Positions 1 through 8,551 of a stretch of DNA of 64,000 nt are shown piece by piece. The stretch is from JAQIBY01 sp034658655 (GTDB taxonomy: Bacteria > Bacteroidota > Bacteroidia > Bacteroidales > ML635J-15). The notes beneath the pieces were generated by a model. It ran no database searches. It saw only the letters and a list, made by a program, of their open reading frames with translations, and was not told where the DNA came from. Each line of letters opens with the position of its first letter. Within the stretch, counting starts at the first letter, position 1. Position numbers and translations under genes: made by a program. The stretch is from the NCBI GenBank assembly GCA_034658655.1, contig JAYEFQ010000134.1:8807-72806 (forward strand), in the 5' to 3' direction.

Positions 1-1
1 T

Positions 2-2302
2 GGCAGTGGTGGTGACGGTGAACTTGAGGACATTAGTAGCGGCGTACATATCATTACAGGAATAGAAGCCGGAAACTTTGTCTTCCAACTAAGTGATGCT
101 TACGGATGTACTACAACTGAATCAATTCTCGTTCCTGAACCAGATGAAATTATTATTGATTTTTTCAATAACGACATCTCATGTAATGGAGCAAATGACG
201 GACAAATACAATCTTTGGTAAGCGGAGGAACAACTCCATATCTATATTCTTGGGACGGAAACTCTGTGGTAACAGACACTGCGATAAACAATCTGGCACC
301 AGGTTGGCATTCACTCGAAATCACAGATGCAAACGGATGTACACAGATAGATTCTAGTTTTATTTTTCAACCCGACTCATTACTCATCGAACTTATAGAC
401 ACTTTATTCCTTAATTGCAATGGAGATGAAAATGCATCAACCTTTCCAGTAATTACCGGAGGAAACACTCCTTACCAAGTCGATTGGCTTAATGAAAGTG
501 GAGATACAATTCATAACACACCATATATTAATAACATTGGCAGTGGATGGTATTACCTGCATGTAAGCGATGCAAATGGCTGTTATACTTCAGATTCTAT
601 GTACGTTTATGAACCCAACGCATTATCAGCAAGTATGGAAAGTTTCTTAACATCTTGCCCCTCTTCCGCTGACGGATATGCTGTAATAACTATGGATACA
701 GGAGCAGGAACACCTCCATATTCATACGACTGGAATAATCCTGAACACTCAGTAACTGATACAGCAGTAAATTTGAATGCAGGTTGGTGGTATGTTACTG
801 TAGCAGATGACAATAACTGTATCTACTTAGATTCTGTTGAAATCTTTTCACCAGATTCATTACTTATGAGTTTTACAACGACACCCGTACAATGCAATGA
901 CGTTCCAGGCAGTGCAGTAATTTCAACCACCGGAGGAACACCATCCTATTCATATGAATGGTCAACCGGTGACTCTACAGGGATTGTTCCTAATATTCCT
1001 GCAGGAATACATGTTGTAACAGTTACAGACTCTCATAGCTGTACTTGGGCTCAACAAGTACTCATAGAATCAGTCGGCAGCATTCATCCTGAAATTGAAA
1101 TTACAGAACCTATTTCATGCTACGGAGTTAGAGATGGAGTATTAACAGCGATTTTAGATGATGGAGCGCTACCATTTGAATTTGATTGGAATACAGGTGA
1201 TACAACCCAAAGCATTGATGAATTAATGGCAGGAACCTACTTTGTTCAAGTGATGGATGCATGGGGTTGCATTGGAAATGATACACTTACACTCACTCAA
1301 CCTGAAGGAGTAACTGTCGATTTCATCACTCAGGATGTTTTATGTAAAGGTGGCTCCTCTGGCTGGGCTCAAGCAATAGCTAACGGTGGAAACGGCAACT
1401 TCTCTTATGCTTGGGATGCAAGTTTCTACGGAAACCCATACACAAATCTTTCAGAAGGAAATTACACAGTGATTGCAACTGACCAAGAAGGTTGTTCTGG
1501 AATGGGTACGGTTTATATTAACCAACCCGACAGTGCAATTTATGCCTTAGCAGAAGCAAGAGACGTCAGCTGTTATGGATACAATAACGGACGAGGCATT
1601 GCACAAGGATTTGGTGGTCAAGCACCATATCAATATATGTGGTACGGTCCCGGGACAGACACCATTTATCAACAACAAACTGGTGCAACTTTATTCCCAG
1701 GCAATTACACATTACTTGTTACCGATGACAATGGTTGTAAATATGATACAATCATTAAAATTCGTCAACCAAGCCCAATTTACATTGATGTTGCTGGTTC
1801 TGGAAATCCAAGCTGCAACGGACTTGAAGACGGATGGATACAACTTGACAGCATCACAGGAGGAACCCCACCATATTCAATTCATTTGAACGGTGGCGGA
1901 CTAAATTGGACACAACAAAACACATACATTGACAGTGTTCCATCAGGACAATACATTATCAATGTATATGATGCAAATCATTGTCTGCAAAATAATGAAG
2001 TCATCATTTTAACACTAGCAGAATCTGAAGAAGATTGCATACGCATTCCGGCTGCATTTTCACCAAATGGAGATGGATATAATGATGTCTGGCAAATTGA
2101 TAATCTAGATTTATACAGACGCTGTTTAATACAAGTTTACAATCGCTGGGGACAATTATTATACGAAGGCGGATGGAATGATCCGTTCTGGGACGGAACA
2201 TATAATGGTAACCCTGTACCAACTGGTGCATATATCTATTATGTGAATCTAGGAACTAATAGTAGAAAACCTTTAACCGGAACAGTCACTGTAATCCGAT
2301 AG
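2..2302 (+). CDS. SprB-repeat surface protein with T9SS type B sorting domain (5' end outside window)
   Basis: The frame is open from the first bases, so at least 766 residues of the C-terminal part are present and the true start is upstream. The protein is a string of about nine SprB-type repeats of roughly 75 residues, each with a Cys near the start (for example SCYGVRDG), a G-G-x-x-P-Y/F-x-Y/F-x-W core and a closing D-x-x-G-C. It ends in a gliding-motility-associated C-terminal domain of about 85 residues (FSPNGDGYNDVW, YNRWGQLLYE, WDGTYNG, PTGAYIYYV), the type B signal for the type IX secretion system. In the SprB family such proteins are large mobile or anchored surface adhesins. The two PorP/SprF genes directly downstream fit the usual pairing of a type B cargo with its outer-membrane partner. 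Ligand unknown. It ends in TAG. Confidence 0.9.
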   Translation, partial: GSGGDGELEDISSGVHIITGIEAGNFVFQLSDAYGCTTTESILVPEPDEIIIDFFNNDISCNGANDGQIQSLVSGGTTPYLYSWDGNSVVTDTAINNLAPGWHSLEITDANGCTQIDSSFIFQPDSLLIELIDTLFLNCNGDENASTFPVITGGNTPYQVDWLNESGDTIHNTPYINNIGSGWYYLHVSDANGCYTSDSMYVYEPNALSASMESFLTSCPSSADGYAVITMDTGAGTPPYSYDWNNPEHSVTDTAVNLNAGWWYVTVADDNNCIYLDSVEIFSPDSLLMSFTTTPVQCNDVPGSAVISTTGGTPSYSYEWSTGDSTGIVPNIPAGIHVVTVTDSHSCTWAQQVLIESVGSIHPEIEITEPISCYGVRDGVLTAILDDGALPFEFDWNTGDTTQSIDELMAGTYFVQVMDAWGCIGNDTLTLTQPEGVTVDFITQDVLCKGGSSGWAQAIANGGNGNFSYAWDASFYGNPYTNLSEGNYTVIATDQEGCSGMGTVYINQPDSAIYALAEARDVSCYGYNNGRGIAQGFGGQAPYQYMWYGPGTDTIYQQQTGATLFPGNYTLLVTDDNGCKYDTIIKIRQPSPIYIDVAGSGNPSCNGLEDGWIQLDSITGGTPPYSIHLNGGGLNWTQQNTYIDSVPSGQYIINVYDANHCLQNNEVIILTLAESEEDCIRIPAAFSPNGDGYNDVWQIDNLDLYRRCLIQVYNRWGQLLYEGGWNDPFWDGTYNGNPVPTGAYIYYVNLGTNSRKPLTGTVTVIR

Positions 2303-2314
2303 TTTTAAGAAAAC

Positions 2315-3247
2315 ATGATAAAAAAAATAAAACATATCATATTAATTCTTGCAATTCTGATGCTTACAAAGGCAGGATTTACACAACAATTCCCCCTATA
2401 CAGTCAGTATTATCAAAATATGTTCATTTTGAATCCTGCCTTTGCCGGGACAGTATCTGATTATTCTCCGCTGAGACTTAGTGTTCATAAACAATGGCTG
2501 GGAGTCAATGAATCTCCTTCAACACAATATGTATCATACCACCAGCAACTGCAACAAGAAAATATTGGAATTGGAGGACAATTATTTCACGATAAATTCG
2601 GCCCCATTGAAACGATCGGGGCAAATTTCACTTACGCTTATCACTTAGAATTAAATCGTGAATTAAAATTAGGCTTAGGACTTTCTGCCCAGCTCATGCA
2701 TTACCGATTAAGCTTAGAACAAGAAGATTTTTATGGATTTGAACCAATATTAACAAGTGAACGATTGCAAATTGTAATTCCAGATGCACACTTTGGAGTC
2801 TTAATGTATCATGATAAATACTGGGTTGGGCTTTCCGTTACTCAACTATTTCAATCTAAAATGAAATTAACAGGAACATGGGAAGAAGAATCCAATCAAC
2901 TCGTAAGACATTACTTTGCATCCGCTGGATATAATTTTAAATTTCCATATAACAGAAACGTTGAACTCCTTCCTTCCGTATTAATAAAAACAACCGAAGT
3001 AACACCGATACAAACAGATTTCAACATTAAATTGACTTTTTATGGGGACTTTTGGTTCGCATTTAGTTTAAGACCGGATGATTCATTTGTTGCAATGATG
3101 GGATTAACTTTTGACAAATATTATTTTGCCATTTCCCATGACTTTACCTTTAGCGATATCAGTTCTGTGACAACTGGTTCTGAAGAACTTTCCTTCGGTT
3201 GGAATATCGAAGATGCAAGAATTGGACCGCGTGCTTTTTTTGACTAA
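2315..3247 (+). CDS. PorP/SprF family type IX secretion outer-membrane protein
   Basis: 310 residues with a signal peptide ending near GFTQQ, followed by the family signature PLYSQYYQNMFILNPAFAG and the conserved S-x-H-K-Q-W-L-G-V block. PorP/SprF proteins are outer-membrane beta-barrels that hold type B sorting-domain cargo at the surface; SprF is needed for SprB display in Flavobacterium. The gene starts 12 bases after the SprB-like cargo gene, so the two are probably co-transcribed. It is close in sequence to the next gene (shared SVHKQWLG, FAFSLRPDDSF/FSIRPNDAF, HDFTFSDIS/YDFTFSDLS), which suggests a tandem duplication. Family assignment is firm; the specific partner is inferred from position. 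Confidence 0.92.
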   Translation: MIKKIKHIILILAILMLTKAGFTQQFPLYSQYYQNMFILNPAFAGTVSDYSPLRLSVHKQWLGVNESPSTQYVSYHQQLQQENIGIGGQLFHDKFGPIETIGANFTYAYHLELNRELKLGLGLSAQLMHYRLSLEQEDFYGFEPILTSERLQIVIPDAHFGVLMYHDKYWVGLSVTQLFQSKMKLTGTWEEESNQLVRHYFASAGYNFKFPYNRNVELLPSVLIKTTEVTPIQTDFNIKLTFYGDFWFAFSLRPDDSFVAMMGLTFDKYYFAISHDFTFSDISSVTTGSEELSFGWNIEDARIGPRAFFD

Positions 3248-3269
3248 GCTAAAAAGAGCAAAAAGCCTG

Positions 3270-3289
3270 CCCCGATATTTTCTTCGGGG
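3270..3289. terminator. Hairpin between the two PorP/SprF genes, possible terminator
   Basis: CCCCGA at 3270-3275 pairs with TCGGGG at 3284-3289 across an 8-base loop. No clear U-run follows, so it may only attenuate or mark an RNA end. The downstream PorP gene has its own promoter, which fits a transcription break here. Confidence 0.35.
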
Positions 3290-3353
3290 AACGAATTTAA
3301 ATCGTCAATTTATTTCAGAACAATCCCTGAAAATATCAAAATAAAAAAAAGTT

Positions 3354-3383
3354 TTGTTTTCTTTAAAAAATGTCGTATTTTTC
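3354..3383 (+). promoter_or_regulatory. Bacteroidota-type promoter for the second PorP/SprF gene
   Basis: TTG at 3354-3356, then 19 bases, then TATTTTTC at 3376-3383. This matches the Bacteroidota housekeeping sigma consensus TTG-N19-21-TAnnTTTG except at the last base. The predicted RNA start lies about 12 bases before the ATG at 3403. Confidence 0.6.
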
Positions 3384-3402
3384 AATGCCAAAATGCTGAA
3401 CT

Positions 3403-4314
3403 ATGAAAAAACTTTTAATAATTCTACCAATCGTTTTTGCAAGCCTATATTCAATGGGGCAACAAATGCCGCTTTACAGTCAGTACCTGATGAATACGTA
3501 TTATATTAATCCAGCAGCTGCAGGCTCAAAAGAATATTCCCCAGTAAAACTTAGTGTACATAAACAATGGCTAGGCATAAAAGATTCGCCATCCACACAA
3601 GTTGTAAGTGGACATATGATGTTAGAAAACGATGTTGTTGGACTAGGTGGTATCATTTTTAATGACAATTTTGGACCAACAAGTCACACAGGAATTCAAG
3701 TGAGTTACGCATACCACTTTTATATTAATCGTTTAAACCGTATCTCACTCGGATTGTCAGCATTAGGATTTCAGTATAAAATGGATCAACGCTTTTTCAC
3801 ACTGACAAACCCTGATGACGACGCAATTTCTTACCAAATTGAAAAAACATTTGTCCCCGATGCAAGTTTTGGTGCCTATATTTATGGACCTAAATATACC
3901 GCAGGGATTAGTGCTGCTCACCTATTTCAATCTAAACTGAAAATCAATCAAAATTTGGATGAAAACATCATGGTAAGACACTATTTTTTATTTGGTAGTT
4001 ATCGTTTCGAATTTAGAAATACACCTTTAGTTGATATTGAACCATCAATTCTTGTAAAATCCATTGAAACCGTTACTCCACAAGTTGATTTTAACGTAAA
4101 ATTCTTTTATAATGACGACTATTGGGCAGCATTTAGTATCAGACCTAATGATGCATTTATTGCAGCAATCGGATTAAAAATTGATAATTATTACTTTGGG
4201 TATGCATATGACTTTACCTTTAGCGACTTGTCAAGCTACACAATTGGCTCTCAAGAAATTGTTATTGGAATTAATATTGGCGAACGTATTCGAGGTGGTC
4301 GAAGTTTCTTCTAA
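3403..4314 (+). CDS. PorP/SprF family type IX secretion outer-membrane protein
   Basis: 303 residues with signal peptide (cleavage near SMGQQ), then MPLYSQYLMNTYYINPAAAG and SVHKQWLGIKDSPSTQV, the PorP/SprF signature. It is the second of two adjacent paralogues and ends in Phe-Phe, as outer-membrane barrels often do. It probably anchors or helps surface display of type B T9SS cargo. It has its own promoter and is followed by a strong terminator at 4341-4378, so it can be made apart from the cargo gene. Two PorP copies beside one cargo may mean different cargo specificity; that part is inference. Confidence 0.92.
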   Translation: MKKLLIILPIVFASLYSMGQQMPLYSQYLMNTYYINPAAAGSKEYSPVKLSVHKQWLGIKDSPSTQVVSGHMMLENDVVGLGGIIFNDNFGPTSHTGIQVSYAYHFYINRLNRISLGLSALGFQYKMDQRFFTLTNPDDDAISYQIEKTFVPDASFGAYIYGPKYTAGISAAHLFQSKLKINQNLDENIMVRHYFLFGSYRFEFRNTPLVDIEPSILVKSIETVTPQVDFNVKFFYNDDYWAAFSIRPNDAFIAAIGLKIDNYYFGYAYDFTFSDLSSYTIGSQEIVIGINIGERIRGGRSFF

Positions 4315-4340
4315 AAATAATTTAAAATACACTCCATACA

Positions 4341-4378
4341 AAAGCGGCTGCCCTTTATCGGACAGCCGCTTTGATTTT
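4341..4378. terminator. Bidirectional intrinsic terminator
   Basis: AAAGCGGCTG (4341-4350) pairs perfectly with CAGCCGCTTT (4363-4372), followed by GATTTTT on the plus strand; the minus strand also leaves an A/T-rich tail. It sits between convergent porP (+) and pepD (-) and can stop both. Confidence 0.85.
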
Positions 4379-4394
4379 TCATGCGATATAAATT

Positions 4395-5855
4395 CTAAGC
4401 TTCAGGGATATCTTTCAAAGTATCTAACAAGTGATCCCACCACATTTGTACGGTTTTGATATCAACTTTTTCCTCAGGAGTATGTGCATTTAAAATGGTT
4501 GGTCCTATTGAAATCATATCCAAATACGGATATTTTTCTAAAAATAAACCACATTCCAAACCGGCATGTATTGCACGCACAATCGGCTTTTTATTAAATA
4601 TACGCTCGTAAGATTTTTCAGATATTCTTAAAATCTCTGAATCTGGATCTGGTGCCCAACCAGGATATCCATCAGAATGCTGAATATCTGCATCAACCAT
4701 TTCAAAAACCGAAGCGACCATTGCCGAAATATCTGTTTTTCCTGACTCCTTAGAAGATCGTTGACTGGTAACAATTTCAATCTCATTTTCACCAACATAT
4801 TTTACTGAGGCTAAATTCGTTGAAGTCTCAACCATATCTTCAACTTCTGGGCTCCATGCATGTACTCCATGTGGGCAAGCATAAATTGCATTCATCAAAT
4901 TTTGCTGTGTTTTCTTATTTATCACAAAATCTGGTAAATCTACATCACTCACAGTAAATTTCATGTTAGGCTCACGTTTGCCATTTTCTTTCTTTAAAAC
5001 TTTAGCAAATTCATGATAATCTGCTTTCAATTTCTCTACATATTTTTCTTTTACTGTAATAATAGCATATGCTTCACGTGGAATTGCATTTCGCTTATTT
5101 CCACCATCAAAAACATTCAACCGAATACTAAAATCCTTGCTAGCTTGTTTCAAAAAGCGATTCAAAATTTTATTTGAATTTCCGAGATCCTTATGAATTT
5201 CATCCCCACTGTGTCCACCTCTAAGCCCTTCAACTTCAAGTTTCAAAGCCACATGATCTTTTGGCACAGCTTTCTCTATATATTTAAAACGTGCATTGGT
5301 ATCAATCCCACCGGCACAACCAATAAAAATTTCGCCTTCATCTTCAGAATCAAGATTAATCAGAATTTTCCCATCAAAAAACCCTGGTTGCAACGCAAAT
5401 GCTCCGGTTAATCCGGTTTCTTCATCCACTGTAAACAAACACTCTAATGCAGGCAATTCCAAACCATCAGATGTCAATAAAGCCATTGCTACAGCAACGC
5501 CAATACCATCATCTGCACCCAAAGTTGTCCCTTTTGCTTTAACCCAATTTCCATCAACAACGGGCTGAATAGGATCCGTATTAAAGTCAATTTCTACATC
5601 TTTGTTTTTCTCGCAAACCATATCCATATGAGATTGCAAAACTACCGGTTTACGATTTTCGTACCCGGAGCTAGCTGCCCGTTTAATCAAAACATTTCCA
5701 ATTTCATCTCGCTTAGCATCTAAATTATGCTGTTTTGCAAAATCAAGTAAAAATGCAATAATTTGGTCCTCTTGCTTTGAAGGACGCGGCACCTGACAAA
5801 TATCTTCAAAATAGTGCCAGACTTTTTCCGGCTGTAAATGTGATAATACACTCAT
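4395..5855 (-). CDS. pepD: Aminoacyl-histidine dipeptidase PepD (M20 family)
   Basis: 486 residues from the chosen ATG at 5855 (MSVLSHLQPEKVW), almost the length of E. coli PepD. An upstream in-frame TTG would add seven residues with no support. It is a cytosolic dizinc dipeptidase that hydrolyses Xaa-His and other dipeptides. Visible M20 elements: LQSHMDMV and LGADDGIGVAVA with the metal-binding His and Asp, TVDEETGLTGA with the catalytic Glu pair, NLDSEDEGE, GLRGGHSGDEI in the lid domain, and a late HAGLECG metal ligand block. It stands alone, convergent with porP and sharing its terminator. Confidence 0.93.
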   Translation of the reverse strand: MSVLSHLQPEKVWHYFEDICQVPRPSKQEDQIIAFLLDFAKQHNLDAKRDEIGNVLIKRAASSGYENRKPVVLQSHMDMVCEKNKDVEIDFNTDPIQPVVDGNWVKAKGTTLGADDGIGVAVAMALLTSDGLELPALECLFTVDEETGLTGAFALQPGFFDGKILINLDSEDEGEIFIGCAGGIDTNARFKYIEKAVPKDHVALKLEVEGLRGGHSGDEIHKDLGNSNKILNRFLKQASKDFSIRLNVFDGGNKRNAIPREAYAIITVKEKYVEKLKADYHEFAKVLKKENGKREPNMKFTVSDVDLPDFVINKKTQQNLMNAIYACPHGVHAWSPEVEDMVETSTNLASVKYVGENEIEIVTSQRSSKESGKTDISAMVASVFEMVDADIQHSDGYPGWAPDPDSEILRISEKSYERIFNKKPIVRAIHAGLECGLFLEKYPYLDMISIGPTILNAHTPEEKVDIKTVQMWWDHLLDTLKDIPEA

Positions 5856-5946
5856 AATTTTTATTTTTAAATACAAGCATGAATGTAAGAAAAAAATTGC
5901 AATTTAAAAACCTCTTTCAAAATTTTAACGTATTTTCACCCAAAAT

Positions 5947-6038
5947 CCGCAAGGAAATTTATTTTATTTTCTGTATCCCTTGCGGCGCATTCGATTAAGT
6001 AAATCATCTCATTTGGGGTCATTCTTCATCCAAATGAG
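5947..6038 (+). promoter_or_regulatory. Two tandem hairpins in the leader of the 6070 lipoprotein gene
   Basis: First hairpin: CCGCAAGG (5947-5954) with CCTTGCGG (5978-5985). Second: a 15-base-pair stem with one bulged base, 6001-6016 against 6030-6044, with core CTCATTTGG/CCAAATGAG, followed by a short T-rich stretch. No plus-strand gene lies upstream to be terminated, so the second hairpin lies in the 5' leader and could act as an attenuator or RNA-protein site. Function is inferred only from position. Confidence 0.4.
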
Positions 6039-6069
6039 TGATTTTCTAAATCGGAATTAAATTAGGCAT

Positions 6070-6717
6070 ATGAAAAGATTTCTTATCATTTTCGCAGCAT
6101 TTCTATTTCTTTTGCATTTAAATGCATGCAAAGAAGATGAAATTAATATAATAGAAGGGCAAATAATTAATTATCCCGAAAATGAAGCCCTCGAAAATGT
6201 GAATATTCTTTGTGAGGTTAAGGTTATTCAGCAAGCATCTTACAACAATAGTTGGGAGACAATCGGCGAGACGAAAACAGAATCAGACGGCAGTTTTCGA
6301 TTTGAATTTGAAAGCCTTAGAGCGCAGGAATATCGCGTAAGCCTTAGTCGGGATGGATATAGAAATAAAACCCTTAATTTTCTTCCAAAGGATTATTCAG
6401 ATACCTACAATATTCAAGAAACATTAGTAAAATCAGCAAGGCTGGAAATTCACATTAAAAATATGATTTTCCCAAACAGCAATTCTGATGAAATAAAAAT
6501 TCGAGTTAGTGATATTCCTGAGGAATGCACAGACTGCACAATTGCAGAATTCAAGACACTAACAGGCGCATCCATAGACACAACCTTAATTTATCAAGTT
6601 GCCGGAGACGACGAAGTGTTTATTGAATATACCATAAATAAAGATGGAAGTGAGTACTTTCAAAGTACAAAGTATATGGAGGCGAATACCGTCAACACGA
6701 AAAATATAACATTTTAA
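6070..6717 (+). CDS. Lipoprotein with carboxypeptidase-regulatory-like domain
   Basis: 215 residues. The N-terminus is a lipoprotein signal with lipobox LNAC, Cys20 being the lipidation site. Residues about 28-115 look like a carboxypeptidase regulatory-like beta-sandwich (EGQIINYPENEALENV, then TKTESDGSFRFEFESL and YRVSLSRDGYRNKTL), common in Bacteroidota surface proteins. The remainder, with two Cys pairs near CTDCTIAEF, is not recognised. No enzyme motif is visible. It is monocistronic and preceded by a two-hairpin leader, which hints at post-transcriptional control. Precise role unknown. Confidence 0.75.
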   Translation: MKRFLIIFAAFLFLLHLNACKEDEINIIEGQIINYPENEALENVNILCEVKVIQQASYNNSWETIGETKTESDGSFRFEFESLRAQEYRVSLSRDGYRNKTLNFLPKDYSDTYNIQETLVKSARLEIHIKNMIFPNSNSDEIKIRVSDIPEECTDCTIAEFKTLTGASIDTTLIYQVAGDDEVFIEYTINKDGSEYFQSTKYMEANTVNTKNITF

Positions 6718-6872
6718 TGATTGCATCATTCACAAATAATCCTAACTGAGTTTATAACAAAAAGAGTCAAACTGACTTCCCCTGACAATCTAACGGTAAG
6801 TGTTTACATGTCCGTAAAACTACGGAAAAACTAAGAAAAAACACATAGATAAAAACTCAAGTATTTTTACGC

Positions 6873-6903
6873 TTGATTTCAGGCATTCGCTCCCGTACTT
6901 TTA
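6873..6903 (+). promoter_or_regulatory. Promoter for the LuxR-type response regulator
   Basis: TTG at 6873-6875, 20 bases, then TACTTTTA at 6896-6903 (five of six fixed positions of TAnnTTTG). The predicted start leaves a leader of only about ten bases before the ATG at 6920. Confidence 0.5.
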
Positions 6904-6919
6904 CATAAAACATTGTGTT

Positions 6920-7579
6920 ATGATACGAATTTTGATAGTTGATGATCATAAAATTGTCCGCCAAGGTTTAAGGGCAATTATAAAAACATGTGCAAACATG
7001 CAAGTTGTTAGTGAATGCACGGATGGAAATGAAGTCGAAGCAATAGTTTATTCAAAAACAATTGATATTGTTTTGATGGATATTAACATGCCAAAAATGG
7101 ATGGCATAGAAACTACTGAAATACTCAATAAAAAGCATCCTGAAATAAAGGTCATTGCCCTTTCCATGGAGTCAGATTACTATGTGATACAGAAAATGTT
7201 AAAAGCCGGCGCAGTTGGATATGTTTTAAAAACAGCAGGTGCGGCAGATATCCTAGAAGCCATTGAGAAAGTATATACCGGAAACAATTTCTTTTCAAAA
7301 GAAGTAAGCAATCAAATTATGGCTAGCATGATGCGCCCAAACAAAGAAAAAAGAAAGAAACAATTACAATCAGACAGGCAATCGGTTAATCGACTCACTA
7401 AAAGAGAGATGGAGATTTTAAAGCATATAGCAAATGAAGAAACCAATGAAGAAATTGGTGTTATTCTTAACATAAGCTCTGGAACTGTGGCAACACACCG
7501 CAGAAATTTATTGCAAAAACTTGAAGTGAGAAACTCCATCGGATTAGCAAAAATAGCTTATCAAGTAGGATTAGTATAA
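6920..7579 (+). CDS. NarL/FixJ family response regulator
   Basis: 219 residues. Receiver domain at 1-120: acidic pair in LIVDDHKIV, phospho-acceptor Asp in VLMDINMPKMDG, Ser of IALSME and the Lys of YVLKTAG. A LuxR-type helix-turn-helix follows at about 150-215 (LTKREMEILKHIANEETNEE, GTVATHRRNLLQKL). It is a phosphorylation-dependent transcription factor; the cognate kinase is not adjacent. The closest kinase in the window is the PAS histidine kinase at 57892, but that one is of the HisKA type and need not be the partner. It stands alone behind its own promoter. Confidence 0.93.
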   Translation: MIRILIVDDHKIVRQGLRAIIKTCANMQVVSECTDGNEVEAIVYSKTIDIVLMDINMPKMDGIETTEILNKKHPEIKVIALSMESDYYVIQKMLKAGAVGYVLKTAGAADILEAIEKVYTGNNFFSKEVSNQIMASMMRPNKEKRKKQLQSDRQSVNRLTKREMEILKHIANEETNEEIGVILNISSGTVATHRRNLLQKLEVRNSIGLAKIAYQVGLV

Positions 7580-7868
7580 ATGCATATTATAGTAAGCATT
7601 ACTGAGTTCAGTTGAAAACGCATAAAGCCATACTACTAAATATCAACCACTTATAACAATACTTGTCATTATGATAAATCACTTTATTTACGCAAAAACG
7701 AAGCGATACTGAATCGTTTTTCCCAGAAATAAATTTGGGACTAATAGTTCGGTATTACTATTACACACCTGTTTTCGGAAGTTTTCTTCTATTTATTTGG
7801 AAAATCAAAGCTGAAACAAACCAAAATATCACTGCAATATGAATAAAGAAAAATTTAATTTAGACACA
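7580..7868. other. Non-coding gap, nothing recognised
   Basis: About 290 bases after the response regulator with no open frame of note and no strong hairpin. The rest of the gap up to crcB holds only the DUF4160 remnant. Confidence 0.5.
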
Positions 7869-7976
7869 CTATAATACTCCCCAACATTCACCATATTCTG
7901 CATGAAAATGAGGTGGATTATGTTCATCGAAGAACATTCTGATTATTATTCCGTAAAATCTACTAATTTATGGCAT
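7869..7976 (-). pseudogene. DUF4160 family remnant with early stop
   Basis: Read on the minus strand from ATG at 7976, the codons give Met-Pro-stop and then ISRFYGIIIRMFFDEH followed by NPPHFHAEYGE, the hallmark N-terminus of DUF4160 proteins. The stop TAA (7968-7970) sits where the family has an ordinary residue after MP, and a second stop follows within 36 codons, so only about half of the usual protein remains. DUF4160 proteins are small, often paired with DUF2442 proteins in toxin-antitoxin-like units; no DUF2442 remnant was found here. Too short to be expressed as a functional protein. Confidence 0.75.
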
Positions 7977-8189
7977 AATGTAAAGACACAAAAAAGCAAG
8001 CAGTAATATCAAAATTACTACTTACTTTCTTTGTTACATAGATTCAACCAGCAAATCTAACTTTACCATTAATAGATGTAATTGAATGCACATTTCTGAA
8101 TGCCTTTTATGGCAAAAATTGCCTGCATAAAAAGCTGCATCTTTCGTAACAAACCAACATTAATTATTATTTTTACGAAAAATGTAAGT

Positions 8190-8549
8190 ATGCATTTGTT
8201 TTATATTTTTATTGGTGGTGGTTTAGGTAGTTTGTCTCGATACGGAATGTCGCGCTTGGTGCATGGTAACGATACAATAAACCCGCTTGCAACCTTTTTA
8301 ACAAATTTCCTGAGTGTTATTATTTTAGGACTTGTGTTGTTTGGTTTGACAAAAACAAAACTTATGTCAGACAATTTGCATGCACTCCTAATCGTTGGTT
8401 TTTGTGGCGGCTTTAGCACCTTTTCAACCTTCAGTTATGAAGTATTTGAAATGATGCGGCAAGGAAATTATTTAATGGCCGGGTTAAATGTGTTTGTAAG
8501 TATATTACTGGTATTATCGGTTTTGTTTGTGTTGGCTAAAATGTTTTAA
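8190..8549 (+). CDS. crcB: Fluoride channel CrcB (Fluc)
   Basis: 119 residues from the ATG at 8190 (MHLFYIFIGGGLGSLSRYG), the normal length and N-terminus; a longer upstream frame adds 30 unsupported residues. CrcB/Fluc is a dual-topology dimeric membrane channel that exports fluoride. Four hydrophobic segments are visible, with the GGGLGSLSRYG start, NFLSV in helix 2 and GFCGGFSTFSTFSYE, which holds the conserved Phe-box and sodium-site residues. It lies two bases before the next gene. No fluoride riboswitch was recognised upstream. Confidence 0.92.
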   Translation: MHLFYIFIGGGLGSLSRYGMSRLVHGNDTINPLATFLTNFLSVIILGLVLFGLTKTKLMSDNLHALLIVGFCGGFSTFSTFSYEVFEMMRQGNYLMAGLNVFVSILLVLSVLFVLAKMF

Positions 8550-8551
8550 TA

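Noticed and set aside
7977..8189. Fluoride riboswitch in front of crcB
   Set aside because: The conserved riboswitch core could not be matched by eye in the leader. A covariance-model search would settle it.
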